Of a stretch of 64,000 nucleotides of DNA, positions 52,045-60,089 are shown in pieces (position 1 is the first letter of the stretch; each line of letters starts with the position of its first letter). The notes below the pieces were generated by a model. The model was not told where the DNA came from. It did not search any database and saw only the letters and a list, made by a program, of their open reading frames with translations. Location: positions 124,001 through 188,000 of the forward strand of contig NZ_VLLI01000004.1 of the NCBI RefSeq assembly GCF_007830615.1, in the 5' to 3' direction. A program made the translations under genes and the position numbers. The stretch comes from Mucilaginibacter frigoritolerans. Its GTDB lineage: Bacteria > Bacteroidota > Bacteroidia > Sphingobacteriales > Sphingobacteriaceae.

Positions 52045-52953
52045 ATGAGCCGCACCAAAAAAATACGAATAATAGTACCTATAGTAGTCATCTTATTTTT
52101 AGGTGCTTATGGTCGGCATCGTCAGTTAGACCAGGAAAGTAATATAGTTGGCAGGCTGCAGGAAAAGGACATGAATGAGATTTCTGGTATAGCGGCATCT
52201 GGTATAACCAAGGGATTGTACTACATTCATAATGACAGTGGCGATACCAGCAGGTTTTTTGCCATACTTCCAACCGGCGAGCTTAAATCAACCATTTATT
52301 TTAAGGGAGATAACCGGTCTGGATATGGTGTATTTGATTGTGAGGATATTGCTGTGGGGCCTGGCCCGGTAACAGGTAAAAGTTACGTTTACCTGGGCGA
52401 TATTGGCGACAATGGTGCAACCCGCCCGTATCTTACGGTTTACCGGATGGAAGAAAAAAAAGAATGGGCCACCACCCAAAAGCTTAATGCCAGTGCCGAT
52501 CCTATCCATTTAAAATATCCGGATGGTCCAAAAGATGCCGAGACATTAATGATAGATCCTATTGAAAAACTGATGTACATTGTATCAAAACGGCAGGACT
52601 CTGTTACGGTTTATACATCGCCATTAAACTATAAGGTTAATGATACGGTTGTGATGACCAAACGTTGTAAACTGTTTTTTAAAGGGTTAAAGTTATTTAA
52701 GTGGATAACAGCCGGTGATATTTCAAAAGACGGGCGGCAGGTTTTAATAAAAAGCTATACCAAGGTTTATTATTGGCAACGCATAGGTAACGAACCCATT
52801 TGGCAAACTGTACAAAGAACGCCGCAACAATTGCCCTATACCCAGGAAAAACAAGGCGAAGCCATAGGCTTTACACCTGATGGAAAAGGTTATTATACCT
52901 GCAGCGAGGGTGTTTATACACCAATCTATTACTATCCTATTCCGCAAAAATAA
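52045..52953 (+). CDS. Beta-propeller-like exported protein of unknown function
   Basis: 302 residues from the ATG at 52045 (an earlier TTG at 52027 is less likely). An N-terminal hydrophobic segment (IIVPIVVILFLGAYG) is a signal anchor. The rest has propeller-type strands: ISGIAASGITKGLYYIHNDS, GVFDCEDIAVGPGP, KSYVYLGDIGDNGA, AETLMIDPIEKLMYIVSKRQ, GEAIGFTPDGKGYYTCSEG. This resembles SdiA-regulated or phytase/esterase-like secreted propellers, but no catalytic motif stands out. It lies beyond the terminator of the desaturase pair and is convergent with the GH27 gene. Confidence 0.7.
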   Translation: MSRTKKIRIIVPIVVILFLGAYGRHRQLDQESNIVGRLQEKDMNEISGIAASGITKGLYYIHNDSGDTSRFFAILPTGELKSTIYFKGDNRSGYGVFDCEDIAVGPGPVTGKSYVYLGDIGDNGATRPYLTVYRMEEKKEWATTQKLNASADPIHLKYPDGPKDAETLMIDPIEKLMYIVSKRQDSVTVYTSPLNYKVNDTVVMTKRCKLFFKGLKLFKWITAGDISKDGRQVLIKSYTKVYYWQRIGNEPIWQTVQRTPQQLPYTQEKQGEAIGFTPDGKGYYTCSEGVYTPIYYYPIPQK

Positions 52954-52962
52954 ATTAGGTTA

Positions 52963-55185
52963 TCATTTACTCAGCTTCAACAAAACCACTCCGTGCGGCG
53001 CTACTTTAGCATTAAAATTGGGCCATATGCCTACCACATATTTTTGCTGCCATACATCTCTTATCCGGGTATAAGCAGTCAAGTTATTTTCTTTACGGTT
53101 TAGGGTGATAGTTTGGTATTTATCTGATGTGTTAAATATGCCCACTGCTTTGCTGCCATCGGCAAGGTCTTTTATCCAGATTTGATAATTATCAGTTTTA
53201 ATGGCCTGATAGGCTTGTTTTGCGAGTGCATCCTGGTCAATAGCCAATACTTCATCGTTTGCCAATAAGCCAAAAGTAAACCAATCGAGCCGGCCCATAT
53301 CACAACCAATCAGCAGCGGAGCCGATAGTAAACTCCATAAACTGATGTGGGTATATTGTTCATCCGGTGTTAACTGACTTTTGTGCTGATTGCTTCCCCA
53401 ACCCACTTCGCCTACTACCAGCATATCCGGATCATTAAAATGGCCTGGCTGAGCGTAAGGGCCATCGGCCGTTTGGTTAAAACCAATAGATGACATACTG
53501 TCCCAGCTATCATTAATATCTCCTGTAGTGCGCCAGCTGTTGCCGCCCACTTCTGCACCCCATTTCCAAACATCGCCCATTCCATATTGGCAAAAGCTGA
53601 ACATGATATCCCTCGGTACTTTATCCAACGATGCACGCATTACCTGGTAAGGCTTTTTCATATCATCTAAATTTGGATTTTTGGCTGTAACAGTTGAGTA
53701 AGAGCACCAATCGTATTTAAGGTAATCAATACCCCAGTCACTATAGGTTTGAGCATCCTGATCTTCGTGCTGCCAGCTCCCTAGGTACCCACCGCAGGTA
53801 AGCGGGCCAGGCGACGAATAAATGCCCATTTTTAAACCCAAGCTATGCACATAGGCTGTTAATGCCCGCATATCCGGAAATTTTTCATTAGGAGTAATCT
53901 CTCCGTTTACCAGGCGTTGCGGTGCTTCCCAGCCATCATCAATATTAATATAGCTCCATCCATGCTGGCTCAACTTGCCGGCCATTGTTTTTGCCGCTGT
54001 ACGCACTTTAGCATCATTAACACTAAGGCCGAATGCATTCCAACTGTTCCATCCCAGCGCGGGCGTTAAACCAATATTATCGCCAATAATGATGCTGAAC
54101 TTTTTGCTTTTGCTGCTTTTGTTATTGTGTACGGTAAGTATTGCCGGGTAAGTGCCTTTCTGATTAACCACACCCGAAATAATGCCGGTTGAATGATCAA
54201 GCTTTAAACCATCGGGCAAACCTGTGGCTTCAAAAATTAGGGGTCTTTTCCCGGTAGCCGGTATCAGGTATAAAAATGGGTTTCCGGCCCTTGCTCCATA
54301 AACGTCTGCACCATTTATTTGGGGTTTTGAACTTGCATATGGGGTAAGCAGGTACGGAGTATTTTCAGTTTTGGTTATAACAGCGCCTGATTGTGTATCT
54401 GTAAATGTATAGCTTAATAAGTATGATTTTTTACGCAGCTTTTCAATACTAAAGGTGTATTTGAATGGCTTACCAGTGGCAAAATTAGCCTCGTTAGTGG
54501 TTTCGTATATTATTTTATTGTTCTCGGGGTCTGTAACAGTAAAATGCAGGCTGCCTTTAAACTGATAGCTGCCGGTAGTAATCAGCTTAATAGATTTGCT
54601 TAATCCTATTTTTTCATCATCATAAATGTAATCGGCATCGGTATTAATGGCTGCATTATCCATCACACCGGCCATGGTTATTTGGTGCTGAATGCCATAT
54701 AAACCGCCATCGCCACCAGTATCAAAAATGCGTACAGCTAAAATATTTTCTTTATCCCACAAAATTGCAGGGTTATTTGCGGCGATAGTATAGTTGCGCG
54801 GGCCATAATTTGAAATTGTGATAGGGCCACGCTTGCCACCATATTTGGCAATCAATTTGCCATTTAGGTAAACCTCGTCGTTATCATCAACCACACCCAG
54901 GTTAATACGGATACTATCTTTCAGGTATGATTTTTCTTTTAAGGTTGATGGGATAACCACGTGCAGCCGGTACCAGCCGAAACCATCGTAATCAGGATAA
55001 CCTTGTATTTCCCAGTTGTGCGTTACATCAATTGATTTCCAGTGTTGGTCGTTGTAATTTGGCGTGGCCCACTGTGTTGAATCGCCTGTTTTAAATTTCC
55101 ATCCCTCGTTGATAGAAATTCCCTGCGCTGCGGCTTTTAAAAAAAAGACCGCAGCCAGTGAGGTCAGTATAAAAAGTTTTTTCAT
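52963..55185 (-). CDS. GH27 alpha-galactosidase with N-terminal carbohydrate-binding-type domains
   Basis: 740 residues from the ATG at 55185, which starts the signal peptide MKKLFILTSLAAVFFLKAAA. Residues ~20-170 form a galactose-binding-like jelly roll (GWYRLHVVIPSTLKEKSYLK); ~270-365 an Ig-type putative linker domain (LPDGLKLDHSTGIISGVVNQ). The GH27 barrel starts TPALGWNSWNAFG, with INIDDGW, the nucleophile region YLKYDWCSY and the acid/base region WRTTGDINDSWDSM. A C-terminal beta domain follows. It releases terminal alpha-galactose (or related sugars) from oligosaccharides in the periplasm or outside. No SusCD pair nearby. Confidence 0.92.
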   Translation of the reverse strand: MKKLFILTSLAAVFFLKAAAQGISINEGWKFKTGDSTQWATPNYNDQHWKSIDVTHNWEIQGYPDYDGFGWYRLHVVIPSTLKEKSYLKDSIRINLGVVDDNDEVYLNGKLIAKYGGKRGPITISNYGPRNYTIAANNPAILWDKENILAVRIFDTGGDGGLYGIQHQITMAGVMDNAAINTDADYIYDDEKIGLSKSIKLITTGSYQFKGSLHFTVTDPENNKIIYETTNEANFATGKPFKYTFSIEKLRKKSYLLSYTFTDTQSGAVITKTENTPYLLTPYASSKPQINGADVYGARAGNPFLYLIPATGKRPLIFEATGLPDGLKLDHSTGIISGVVNQKGTYPAILTVHNNKSSKSKKFSIIIGDNIGLTPALGWNSWNAFGLSVNDAKVRTAAKTMAGKLSQHGWSYINIDDGWEAPQRLVNGEITPNEKFPDMRALTAYVHSLGLKMGIYSSPGPLTCGGYLGSWQHEDQDAQTYSDWGIDYLKYDWCSYSTVTAKNPNLDDMKKPYQVMRASLDKVPRDIMFSFCQYGMGDVWKWGAEVGGNSWRTTGDINDSWDSMSSIGFNQTADGPYAQPGHFNDPDMLVVGEVGWGSNQHKSQLTPDEQYTHISLWSLLSAPLLIGCDMGRLDWFTFGLLANDEVLAIDQDALAKQAYQAIKTDNYQIWIKDLADGSKAVGIFNTSDKYQTITLNRKENNLTAYTRIRDVWQQKYVVGIWPNFNAKVAPHGVVLLKLSK

Positions 55186-55482
55186 TAGGTGTTTAGTTCT
55201 GTTAGGCAAGCAATTTTATATCCTTTACTTGTGCACAGATCCCAAACACTAATATCACCCACACCCTGATCGCCAGGAGTAAAAGCTAATTTGTTTTTTA
55301 TTTAGCTGTATGCTTACCAATAAGCTATTACCTTATTACGAGCACACCTGCTATAAAAGTTACTATGTGTGATTTTACCTTTTTCTCTCCTGTAAATTAT
55401 CCCATTCGGCAGTAAATGTCGCGCTTATAAAGATAGCACAAAGAGCCATATGAGCAAATTTGAGCTGCGTTTATAACAATAT

Positions 55483-55779
55483 TTATACAAACTGCTGTAT
55501 TACCTGCTGTAATTGATTAGCCTGTACTACACCACTTTGGCGCCACTTGGTTTGACTGTTTTGAAATATCATTAAAGTAGGTACGCTTTGTACTTTATAT
55601 GCGCTGGCAGCAGTAGGGTTTTTATCGACATCAATTTTTATAATGGTCACCTTATCGCCTAAGGCATCTTTTACTTGTTTTAGTATTGGCGGCATCATTT
55701 TACAAGGGCCACACCACTCTGCTGAAAAATCAACCAAAACGGGTTTTTCAGACGCTATTATTTCCTGGAAATTTGCCAT
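55483..55779 (-). CDS. trxA: Thioredoxin
   Basis: 98 residues from the ATG at 55779; upstream in-frame starts add nine residues before the normal beginning MANFQEI. The active site is FSAEWCGPCKMMPPIL, and the cis-proline loop SVPTLMIF is present. No signal peptide, so it is a cytoplasmic disulfide reductase. It is slightly short at the N-terminus relative to E. coli TrxA. Monocistronic. Confidence 0.92.
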   Translation of the reverse strand: MANFQEIIASEKPVLVDFSAEWCGPCKMMPPILKQVKDALGDKVTIIKIDVDKNPTAASAYKVQSVPTLMIFQNSQTKWRQSGVVQANQLQQVIQQFV

Positions 55780-55877
55780 AAAATTGGGTTTTATTAAAGT
55801 TAACACTTTTATAGGGCTAACGGTTTAACTTTTGGCATTTATTACAATAACGTGAGATCGATATGAGTGCCATGTTT

Positions 55878-55970
55878 GCCCCACCTAAATCCTCCCCGGT
55901 AGGGAGGACTTAAAAAATAAACGCTGGCGAAGTTAGAGTCTCCCCAACCGGGGGAGATTTAGAGGGGGCT
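55878..55970. repeat. Short intergenic element with terminal inverted repeats
   Basis: About 93 bases with imperfect 22-23-base inverted ends: GCCCCACCTAAATCCTCCCC at the left and, in reverse complement, AGCCCCCTCTAAATCTCCCC at the right. The inner part contains two further hairpins (TCCCC ... GGGGA). GC-rich in an AT-rich gap. It looks like a REP- or MITE-like repeat, a type I know to be scattered in Sphingobacteriaceae genomes; only one copy is in the window. Confidence 0.55.
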
Positions 55971-56029
55971 GTTTTGAAAAATATTTATATCTTGAACATT
56001 GTTCTACTAACCCTAAAAAGCTTTCACAA

Positions 56030-57226
56030 ATGGCAACTGATGCCCAACTTTTAGTAAAAAAACGGATTAGTTCAATTGATATTTTGCGCGGTGCTATTAT
56101 GCTGATAATGGCATTGGATCACGTGCGGGATTTCTTTCATCACGTTGGCCCTAACAGTGACCCCACAGATATGGCTACCACAACCCCGATACTATTCTTT
56201 ACCCGGTGGATAACCCATTTTTGCGCGCCAACTTTTGTTTTTTTGAGTGGTGTATCGGCTCATTTAGCGGGTATTAAACGTACCAAAAGTGAACTCAGTG
56301 CCTTTTTGATAAAAAGGGGCTTATGGCTTGTTTTTGTTGAGGTGGTTATACTAACGTTTGCTTTTTCACTGAATCCGTTTTACAACGTTTTTATTTTACA
56401 GGTACTTTGGGCAATAGGCCTCAGTATGATTTTGCTGGGGCTGGTGGTGAGGGCACCATTAACCGTAATAGCTGTTTTAGGAGGATTGATATTTTTCTGT
56501 CATGATATTCTGGATTACGTTACTTTTCCGAAAAGCGGCGTAGCAGCAAATTTAGATAACTTGTTTTTGGTAGCAAGGGGTTCGGTAATTCCGTTGGGAG
56601 GTAACCGTTTTGCATTTGACTTATATGCCATTATTCCTTGGACAGGAGTAATGTTTTTAGGTTATGTTTTTGGCAAGCTCTATACGCCTGCTTTTACGCA
56701 GCAAAAAAGAAAGAAGATATTGCTCTATACCGGTATTGGCGCGCTGGCCCTGTTTTTAGTTTTGAGGATTATTAATAAATATGGCGACCCGAACCCATGG
56801 GCAATACAGCGCGATGGTGTTTATACCGTTCTTTCGTTTTTTAATGTGAGTAAATACCCGCCATCATTATTGTATTCCTTTATGACTATTGGAACTTCGC
56901 TGGTTATCCTGTCGTTGATTGAAAACGTTCAGAACAAGTTCACCAATATATTGATCATCTACGGTAATGTACCATTCTTTTACTACGTGCTGCATTTTTA
57001 CCTCATCAGATCACTGGATGTTATCCTGTTTTTTGCTTCGGGATATCATACTGACCAGATTCTCTCTAAAGACTCGCCATTCCTTTTCAAACCGGCAGAT
57101 ATGGGTTTTAATTTAGGTGGTGTTTACCTGGTTTGGCTGCTGGTAATAGTGATATTGTATTTCCCGTGCCGATGGTTCAGCAAATACAAAAAAACACATC
57201 ATCAGTGGTGGTTAAGTTATCTGTAA
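56030..57226 (+). CDS. DUF1624 / heparan-alpha-glucosaminide N-acetyltransferase-like membrane protein
   Basis: 398 residues with about ten transmembrane helices. The family start is SSIDILRGAIMLIMALDHVR, followed by DFFHHVGPNSDPTD and FFTRWITHFCAPTFVFLSGV, which place the conserved D and H of the YeiB/NAG-acetyltransferase-like superfamily. Members acetylate sugars using cytoplasmic acetyl-CoA across the membrane; for bacterial DUF1624 the acceptor is unknown. It ends at a strong bidirectional terminator and follows the inverted-repeat element. Confidence 0.85.
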   Translation: MATDAQLLVKKRISSIDILRGAIMLIMALDHVRDFFHHVGPNSDPTDMATTTPILFFTRWITHFCAPTFVFLSGVSAHLAGIKRTKSELSAFLIKRGLWLVFVEVVILTFAFSLNPFYNVFILQVLWAIGLSMILLGLVVRAPLTVIAVLGGLIFFCHDILDYVTFPKSGVAANLDNLFLVARGSVIPLGGNRFAFDLYAIIPWTGVMFLGYVFGKLYTPAFTQQKRKKILLYTGIGALALFLVLRIINKYGDPNPWAIQRDGVYTVLSFFNVSKYPPSLLYSFMTIGTSLVILSLIENVQNKFTNILIIYGNVPFFYYVLHFYLIRSLDVILFFASGYHTDQILSKDSPFLFKPADMGFNLGGVYLVWLLVIVILYFPCRWFSKYKKTHHQWWLSYL

Positions 57227-57242
57227 GATTCGAAATTTTCTG

Positions 57243-57281
57243 GAAAAATTAAGGCCCCGTCATTGACGGGGCCTTAATTTT
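57243..57281. terminator. Bidirectional rho-independent terminator
   Basis: AAAAATTAAGGCCCCGTCA / TGACGGGGCCTTAATTTTT, a 19-bp perfect inverted repeat with A/T flanks, shared by the convergent DUF1624 and alpha/beta hydrolase genes. Confidence 0.9.
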
Positions 57282-57282
57282 T

Positions 57283-58160
57283 TTAATGCATTATTTTAGG
57301 TTTTTCTGGTTGTAAAATATTGTTATCTGATAGCCAGTCGGCCATTCTTTGCGGCCAGCTGCTAATTGATTTTAATTTTGAGCGGTAACCCATATTAAAT
57401 CCATGCTGTCCCTGTGTGTACAAATGCGCTTCAACAGGTGCTTTAGCTGCCCGGTATCTTTCAAGCAATTGCATTAATGAAATTGAGCAGCAAGGGTCAT
57501 CGTTAGCTGCCAGCAGGAAAAGCGTAGGAGCATTCTTAGTAACGGCATCGGGTATAAAAAGCGGGCCAGGATATATCTGTATTAAAAACTTAGGCATTGC
57601 GCTTAAGCGGTCAATAGGGTCTGCTGCATTTGGATCGGGCTGATTTGGCCCGAAGGCTACCATATCAACCACTTCGCCACCGGCCGAAAATCCCATCATG
57701 CCTATGCGGGTAGTGTCTAAACTATATTCAGCAGCCTTGCTTCTAACTAATCGCATAGCACGCAAGCCATCTTCGCGGGCATGTACTTCTATTTTATAAG
57801 GCGATAGGGTATCACGGCCCAAGCGGTATTTTAATACAAACACGGTTACTCCCAGGCTATTCAAATACTTTGCCGGATCAATCCCCTCTGCTGTCCAAAC
57901 TAATAACCTGTGGCCACCACCGGGGCAAATTACTACTGCGGCGCCGTTTGCCTTATCTTTTGGTGGCAAAAATACTGTAAGCGATGGGTTATGGATGTTT
58001 TTTACCCAGTAATCTTTAGCTTGTTCAGGTTCATTACGGCGGCTTTCAAAACCGGGAGCACCTTTTGGCCACAGCGGAATAACAGTTTGTTCTGTTTGTG
58101 CCCATAATGCACAGCAGGCAATAGTAAAATACAGACAAGAACTTTTAAGTATTTGAGCAT
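57283..58160 (-). pseudogene. Secreted alpha/beta hydrolase (acetyl-xylan-esterase-like), frameshift in the signal peptide
   Basis: The frame containing the catalytic domain extends upstream of its first usable start (TTG at 57969) as far as about 58150 without an ATG. It encodes EQTVIPLWPKGAPGFESRRN and NIHNPSLTVFLPP, the normal family N-terminus. An ATG at 58160 in another frame starts MLKYLKVLVCI. Adding one base to the A4 run at 58126-58129 joins them into MLKYLKVLVCIFTIACCALWAQ, a perfect signal peptide, for 292 residues. Motifs: AVVICPGGGH (oxyanion), GMMGFSAGGE (Ser), LAANDDPCC (Asp), GQHGFNMG (His). Likely a sugar esterase. Broken gene or sequencing indel. Confidence 0.75.
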
Positions 58161-58325
58161 GTTAATTACGGTTTATTAAATTGATTAAGAGCTTGGGTAT
58201 TAAGTTTACAAAGCAATTTACCAACTAAAGCGGTATATCTATGTAAAAATATAATAGCTTTTTATGAAATAATTAATAGTTTGATATCAAACTATTAATT
58301 TTGCTGCATTAAACATCAAAAAGCT

Positions 58326-58886
58326 ATGATTACTGAATTAGATAAAAAAACCGCGTTGATTTTAATTGACCTGCAAAAAGGCATTGTTGGGTTTCCATTG
58401 GTTCACCCGGTTGAAGATGTACTGGCTAATGCAGCAAAATTGGTTGAGGCTTTTCGCAAAGCCGGACAGCCAATAGTACTGGTAAATGTAAACCCTTCTG
58501 GCGCTAAATGGACAACCTCCCGCAAAGATCCTGCACCGGCATCAAACTTTGCATTTAAAGAAGACTGGACAGAAATAGTCCCTGAAATAAACGCACAGCC
58601 TGAAGATATTTACATCACCAAACATACCTGGGGTGCTTTTTTTGAAACCGCATTAGAAGATGAACTGAAAAAAAGAGGAGTTACCGGAATAGTAATTGGA
58701 GGTATATCAACCAGTATTGGTGTTGAAGGTACCGCCCGCCAGGCAAGCGAAAGAGGTTATAACGTTACCTTTGCTTTGGATGCCATGACTGATATGGTTG
58801 CAACTGCACACGAAAATAGTGTAAAAACGATATTCCCAAGAATGGGGGAGACCGGTGTTACAGAAGATATTATAGGTAAACTATAA
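58326..58886 (+). CDS. Isochorismatase-family hydrolase lacking the catalytic cysteine
   Basis: 186 residues, isochorismatase-like Rossmann fold. Asp is present in LILIDLQKG and Lys in IYITKHTWGAF. The usual cysteine of the nicotinamidase/cysteine-hydrolase branch is replaced: the strand reads GGISTSIGVEGTAR, with Gly where Cys normally stands. True isochorismatases also lack this Cys, so the protein may act on a vinyl ether or have lost activity. The cis-peptide region IGGIS is kept. It has its own upstream region and is convergent with the MBL-fold gene across a hairpin terminator. Confidence 0.85.
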   Translation: MITELDKKTALILIDLQKGIVGFPLVHPVEDVLANAAKLVEAFRKAGQPIVLVNVNPSGAKWTTSRKDPAPASNFAFKEDWTEIVPEINAQPEDIYITKHTWGAFFETALEDELKKRGVTGIVIGGISTSIGVEGTARQASERGYNVTFALDAMTDMVATAHENSVKTIFPRMGETGVTEDIIGKL

Positions 58887-58904
58887 TAACGTTATTTATG
58901 AATT

Positions 58905-58952
58905 GAAGGATTATAAGATTAAAAGGATAACTTCTTAATCTTATAATCCTTC
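58905..58952. terminator. Bidirectional hairpin terminator
   Basis: A 17-bp perfect inverted repeat (GAAGGATTATAAGATTA) around a 14-base loop, between the convergent isochorismatase-like and MBL genes. Confidence 0.75.
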
Positions 58953-58963
58953 TGTATTTTAAT

Positions 58964-59860
58964 TTAGCCTTTCAGCTCTTCATAAGCAGCGGTAATGCCG
59001 CGCTGAATGCCATCGCCCTGCCAGTCGGTTATGCCGGGAATTGAGGTAGCTTTTAGCAAGTCTTCCTTGCTTTTACCTGCATTAATGCCGGTTACTACAT
59101 AGTCTTCCAGTTTTTCCATAAAGTTTTGCATGGCTATTACATCATCCATGGTGCCGGTTACTTTTAGCGGGTCATAAGCATGGCCAAATACAAAAAGGGT
59201 ATTCTTGTCAAATTGCTTACGGGCATGTTCAAGCGCAACAGGCCAATGTTTTACGGATGCACCTGCGCTGTTGTCAACAAAAGGATAACGACGGTTAAAT
59301 ACCAAATCGCCGGTATGAACAATGTTGGCATTTTCAAAATGAATCATGGCATCGCCATTGGTATGCCCTGTGCCAAAGTAGTAAGCCTTAATGGTTTCAT
59401 CCCCTACTTTTGTTTTCCAGGTATCTTTAAAGGTATTGTTGGGATAAAGCTGTTTATCCTCTGTTTTTTGTTTTACCGCAACGGAAGTTTGATTGATCAA
59501 TGAATTCTCATGTGCCGCTACTTTGCTTACGATGCCTTTAAATGAAATGTTTCCACTGGTATGGTCGCCGTGGTGGTGGGTATTAATTAACCACTCAAAA
59601 GGCAGGTCTGATTGTTTTTTTAAAAGGCCTATCAGGTGTGTAGCCTGCTCCGGAAATTCAGCATCAACCACTACAATGCCCTCTTTGTTTATCATCCAGG
59701 CAATGGTGCCGCCTTGTTCTGAAAATATGCCTACATTATTACGCAATGCTTTAAACTGATAGTTTGGATCAGCAAATGTAGCGGCAAAGCTTCTTTTATT
59801 TAATAGTGCTAATGAAGCGGCTGTTATAGCAGTGTTTCTTAAGAAATTTCTTCTTTCCAT
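58964..59860 (-). CDS. MBL-fold metallo-hydrolase with twin-arginine-type signal
   Basis: 298 residues. The N-terminus MERRNFLRNTAITAASLALL looks like a Tat signal, consistent with export of a folded metal enzyme. Metal-binding motifs: THHHGDHTSG (HxHxDH), GHTNGDAMIHF (third-site His) and HTGDLVFNRR (bridging Asp), and VFGHAYD near the C-terminal His. Beta-lactamase-like fold; related to the SoxH/quinoprotein-relay and class B-like hydrolases. The substrate is not evident. Confidence 0.88.
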   Translation of the reverse strand: MERRNFLRNTAITAASLALLNKRSFAATFADPNYQFKALRNNVGIFSEQGGTIAWMINKEGIVVVDAEFPEQATHLIGLLKKQSDLPFEWLINTHHHGDHTSGNISFKGIVSKVAAHENSLINQTSVAVKQKTEDKQLYPNNTFKDTWKTKVGDETIKAYYFGTGHTNGDAMIHFENANIVHTGDLVFNRRYPFVDNSAGASVKHWPVALEHARKQFDKNTLFVFGHAYDPLKVTGTMDDVIAMQNFMEKLEDYVVTGINAGKSKEDLLKATSIPGITDWQGDGIQRGITAAYEELKG

Positions 59861-60089
59861 CGGTAATTAAGGGTTGAAATTATTTATAGTTTATGACGGT
59901 GATTTTATACTTTGGGTTGCTTTGCTAATACCTTTTAATGTACTGTAAAAAGCTTTTTAGTTCTACGGCATAAATACCAATTGATTCGCACTTAATTTAA
60001 CAGATATAAGCCAAATAAAAGTATAAAATTAGTGTAAAAATGTTGATAGAACGTTCATTAAAATCTGTTTACCTTTACCCCCATAAATT

